In this document: positions 63,638-64,000 of the stretch, piece by piece
How the letters are laid out: the number at the start of each line of letters is the position of its first letter
Position numbering within the stretch: position 1 is the first letter of the stretch
From: JAHEDT01 sp963825615
GTDB taxonomy: Bacteria > Desulfobacterota > Desulfuromonadia > Desulfuromonadales > BM103
Direction of reading: 5' to 3'
Length of the DNA stretch: 64,000 nucleotides
NCBI GenBank assembly: GCA_963825615.1
Contig: CAWGTV010000001.1
Coordinates: 434,001-498,000 of the forward strand
Position numbers and translations under genes: made by a program
The notes under the pieces: model-generated
Database searches by the model: none
Told to the model about the DNA's origin: nothing
The model's input: the letters and a program-made list of their open reading frames with translations, nothing else

Positions 63638-64000
63638 CTATCTCTTTGCCAGCGCCTCCTTGACTGTTGCCACGAGGCCCTTGGCATCCAAACCATAGCG
63701 GTCCCGTAACTCCGCCTGGCTACCCTGTTCGATAAACTTGTCTGGAAGACCAATGCGTTTCACCGGTACATTGACCCCTGCCTCGCTGAAAAGTTCGAGA
63801 ACCGCGGAACCGAAGCCCCCTTGCAGGGCATTTTCTTCTACCGTCACGACGAAACCTGTTCTGACGGCCTCGGCAACGAGCAAATCCCCATCGAGAGGTT
63901 TGAGGAAGACCGGATCGATGACTGCAAAGTCAATACCTTCTCCGGCCAGGGTTTCGGCAGCAGCCAATGCCTCGACAACCAAAACACCCACAGCAAAGAA
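63638..64000 (-). CDS. dxs: 1-deoxy-D-xylulose-5-phosphate synthase, C-terminal part
   Basis: Only the last ~120 residues lie in the window: ALAAAETLAGEGIDFAVIDP, VFLKPLDGDLLVAEAVRTGF, VVTVEENALQGGFGSAVLEL, RIGLPDKFIEQGSQAELRDR. This is the transketolase C-terminal domain of Dxs, first enzyme of the MEP isoprenoid pathway (the pathway that feeds IspB). The gene runs off the right edge at 64000. Confidence 0.93.
   Translation of the reverse strand, partial: FFAVGVLVVEALAAAETLAGEGIDFAVIDPVFLKPLDGDLLVAEAVRTGFVVTVEENALQGGFGSAVLELFSEAGVNVPVKRIGLPDKFIEQGSQAELRDRYGLDAKGLVATVKEALAKR

Noticed and set aside
1..64000. CRISPR arrays, insertion sequences, prophage or restriction/defence genes
   Set aside because: No regularly spaced repeats, transposase or integrase motifs, or defence-type proteins were found on either strand.

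Overview
The window looks like a chromosomal stretch from a Desulfuromonadia-type bacterium (Geobacter/Desulfuromonas/Geopsychrobacter relatives). This is inferred from gene content, since no rRNA is present. The indicators are an FrdCAB-type succinate dehydrogenase/fumarate reductase, a PpcA-like triheme cytochrome c7, system II cytochrome c maturation genes, a complete cbb3 oxidase locus, several large PAS/Cache histidine kinases, HypF and a CBS-containing Mn-type pyrophosphatase. No tRNA, rRNA, CRISPR array, insertion sequence or prophage gene was seen.

Layout. 0-2.3 kb: AEC permease, PrmA-like methyltransferase, long intergenic stretch. 2.3-5.7 kb (-): frdCAB. 6.0-10.0 kb (-): tight cluster of a LOG-like protein, DHH phosphoesterase, cell-wall amidase, rph and rdgB. 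10.3-14.9 kb (+): CsgD-like regulator followed by two exported proteins of unknown function whose frames are broken many times. 14.9-24.7 kb: copA, a split nucleoside-recognition (Gate) pair, LpxH-like phosphoesterase, YihY, an M16 protease pair, pfkA. 24.8-36.5 kb (-): PocR/six-PAS kinase with response regulator, hypF, an O-methyltransferase, and an NtrB/NtrC-like pair. 36.5-46.8 kb: polyprenyl synthase, then the cbb3 oxidase structural and assembly genes (ccoNOQP-GHIS, YtkA-like, SafE-like). 46.9-56.3 kb: small membrane proteins, a membrane-bound XRE regulator divergent from a c7 cytochrome, HAD phosphatase, a candidate sRNA, pyrophosphatase operon, ArsR regulator. 56.4-60.0 kb (-): biotin operon bioW-bioF-bioH-bioC behind a BirA-type operator. 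60.1-64.0 kb: ccsA/resB, a damaged exported gene, a receiver-GAF protein and the 3' end of dxs, cut by the window edge.

The respiratory theme is strong. frdCAB feeds or drains the quinone pool; the cbb3 genes give high-affinity oxygen reduction; CopA, CcoI and the SafE-like protein handle copper; CcsA/ResB make c-type cytochromes; the c7 cytochrome is a periplasmic electron shuttle.

A caution covers the whole window. At least 30 reading-frame breaks interrupt otherwise well-conserved proteins. Every break I resolved is explained by extra bases (+1, occasionally +2), mostly a homopolymer called one base too long. I therefore read most broken genes as intact genes in an error-prone assembly and annotate their full span as CDS.

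The observations I find most interesting are: (i) a candidate ~79-nt sRNA at 52128-52206 whose terminator loop carries a C-run and CCUCCU, complementary to Shine-Dalgarno sequences; (ii) redistribution of one heme c from CcoP to CcoO; (iii) a biotin operon that encodes two alternative pimelate routes under a BirA operator; (iv) three promoters placed so that mRNAs would be leaderless; (v) a membrane-anchored XRE regulator with an EF-hand/dockerin-like loop divergent from a c7 cytochrome.
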